A DNA stretch of 6,699 bases from CAYVLI01 sp964452105 [NCBI: uncultured Nitrospinota bacterium] (GTDB lineage: Bacteria > JAUXIQ01), in assembly GCA_964452105.1 (NCBI GenBank), contig CAYVLI010000146.1, positions 1 to 6,699 of the forward strand, read 5' to 3'. This document shows, in pieces, positions 6,476 through 6,699 of the stretch. The position numbers were made by a program, and so were the translations under genes. The notes under the pieces were generated by a model, which had not been told where the DNA came from, made no database searches, and saw nothing but the letters and a program-made list of their open reading frames with translations. The stretch's first letter is position 1; each line of letters begins with the position of its first letter.

Positions 6476-6549
6476 TTAGCGCACCCCCTCTCCAATCCGA
6501 GAACTGCGGGAACGAGTAAAAATAGAGCGATTAAAAGAACGATATCCAC
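6457..6549 (-). CDS. Possible 30-residue hydrophobic peptide overlapping the nrnA start
   Basis: From a GTG at 6549, preceded by GGGG five bases upstream, a frame encodes (M)DIVLLIALFLLVPAVLGL followed by E-R-G-C-A-K-W-C-S-M-T and TAA. This gives one 17-18 residue hydrophobic helix and a short charged, Cys-containing tail, like a single-span small membrane protein. The last 19 bases overlap the beginning of nrnA in another frame, which would allow translational coupling. It is short enough to arise by chance, and the family is not recognised with certainty. Confidence 0.3.
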   Translation of the reverse strand: MDIVLLIALFLLVPAVLGLERGCAKWCSMT

Positions 6550-6622
6550 CGATTCCCCACATATACGGGAAGCAATATTCACAATATATAATAGCACGGT
6601 TCAGGATTTCAGAGAAGGGGTG
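6476..6622. other. Intergenic region between hisG-like gene end and nrnA
   Basis: This 147-bp gap is AT-rich near 6575-6600, where a small inverted repeat ATATT-CAC-AATAT lies (about 6577-6589). Apart from the possible small peptide frame I see no clear terminator or promoter. The AT-rich part could contain a -10 element for nrnA, but no convincing -35/-10 pair was found. Confidence 0.4.
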
Positions 6623-6699
6623 TCAGGGGACGATCTTGTTCAGAGGATATTCCACTATTCCCTGTGCGCCGAAACGCTTGAGTTCTGGTATGATCTCGC
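6623..6699 (-). CDS. hisG: Probable ATP phosphoribosyltransferase, C-terminal 24 codons
   Basis: Only the last 24 residues are present: E-I-I-P-E-L-K-R-F-G-A-Q-G-I-V-E-Y-P-L-N-K-I-V-P before a TGA at 6623-6625. The pattern (I-I-P-x-L-K-x-x-G-A-x-G-I-V-E-Y-P-L-N-K) resembles the C-terminal strand of HisG, the first enzyme of histidine biosynthesis, in which ATP and PRPP are condensed. The call rests on recognising this short tail, so it is less certain than the others. The rest of the gene lies beyond the right edge. Confidence 0.65.
   Translation of the reverse strand, partial: EIIPELKRFGAQGIVEYPLNKIVP

Overview
The window (about 50% GC, all recognisable genes on the minus strand) looks like part of the chromosome of a strictly or facultatively anaerobic bacterium. 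The pointers are a 2-hydroxyacyl-CoA dehydratase/benzoyl-CoA-reductase-family iron-sulfur protein, a very large cyclase-STAND-TPR signalling protein, and a possible selenocysteine codon. Desulfobacterota or a similar lineage would fit, but nothing here fixes the taxonomy.

Reading along the minus strand (right to left): the last codons of a probable hisG (6623-6699); a short intergenic stretch with a possible 30-residue hydrophobic peptide overlapping the next start (6457-6549); nrnA, a DHH/DHHA1 nano-RNase/pAp phosphatase (5510-6475); a 177-bp gap with a hairpin repeat (about 5371-5425); a 1124-residue zinc-ribbon/class III adenylate cyclase/STAND ATPase/TPR protein (1958-5332); a 145-bp gap; a TetR-family regulator (1144-1737) whose frame is interrupted by one UGA; a 177-bp regulatory gap; and the first 322 codons of a 2-hydroxyacyl-CoA dehydratase family protein that leaves the window at base 1.

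The most interesting part is the tetR-dehydratase pair. Read conventionally, the TetR gene ends at a TGA after 103 codons. The same frame then stays open for 93 more codons and gives a convincing TetR ligand-binding domain ending in TAA. By recollection of the family, the UGA falls where many relatives have a conserved Cys (G-C-x-x-G-N...E), four residues after another Cys (Cys100-Lys-Gly-Gly-[UGA]104). Thirteen bases after it is a perfect 6-bp GC-rich stem with a 7-base loop carrying G at loop position 2, which fits the general description of bacterial SECIS elements. A selenocysteine-containing transcriptional repressor, possibly redox- or selenium-responsive, is therefore a serious hypothesis; a recent nonsense mutation is the main alternative.

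Two related operator-like sites support a circuit. One overlaps the tetR promoter. The other, a perfect 8+8 inverted repeat, lies just upstream of the dehydratase gene. The regulator probably controls itself and the dehydratase operon. The cyclase and nrnA genes look like separate, ordinary nucleotide-signalling and housekeeping functions.
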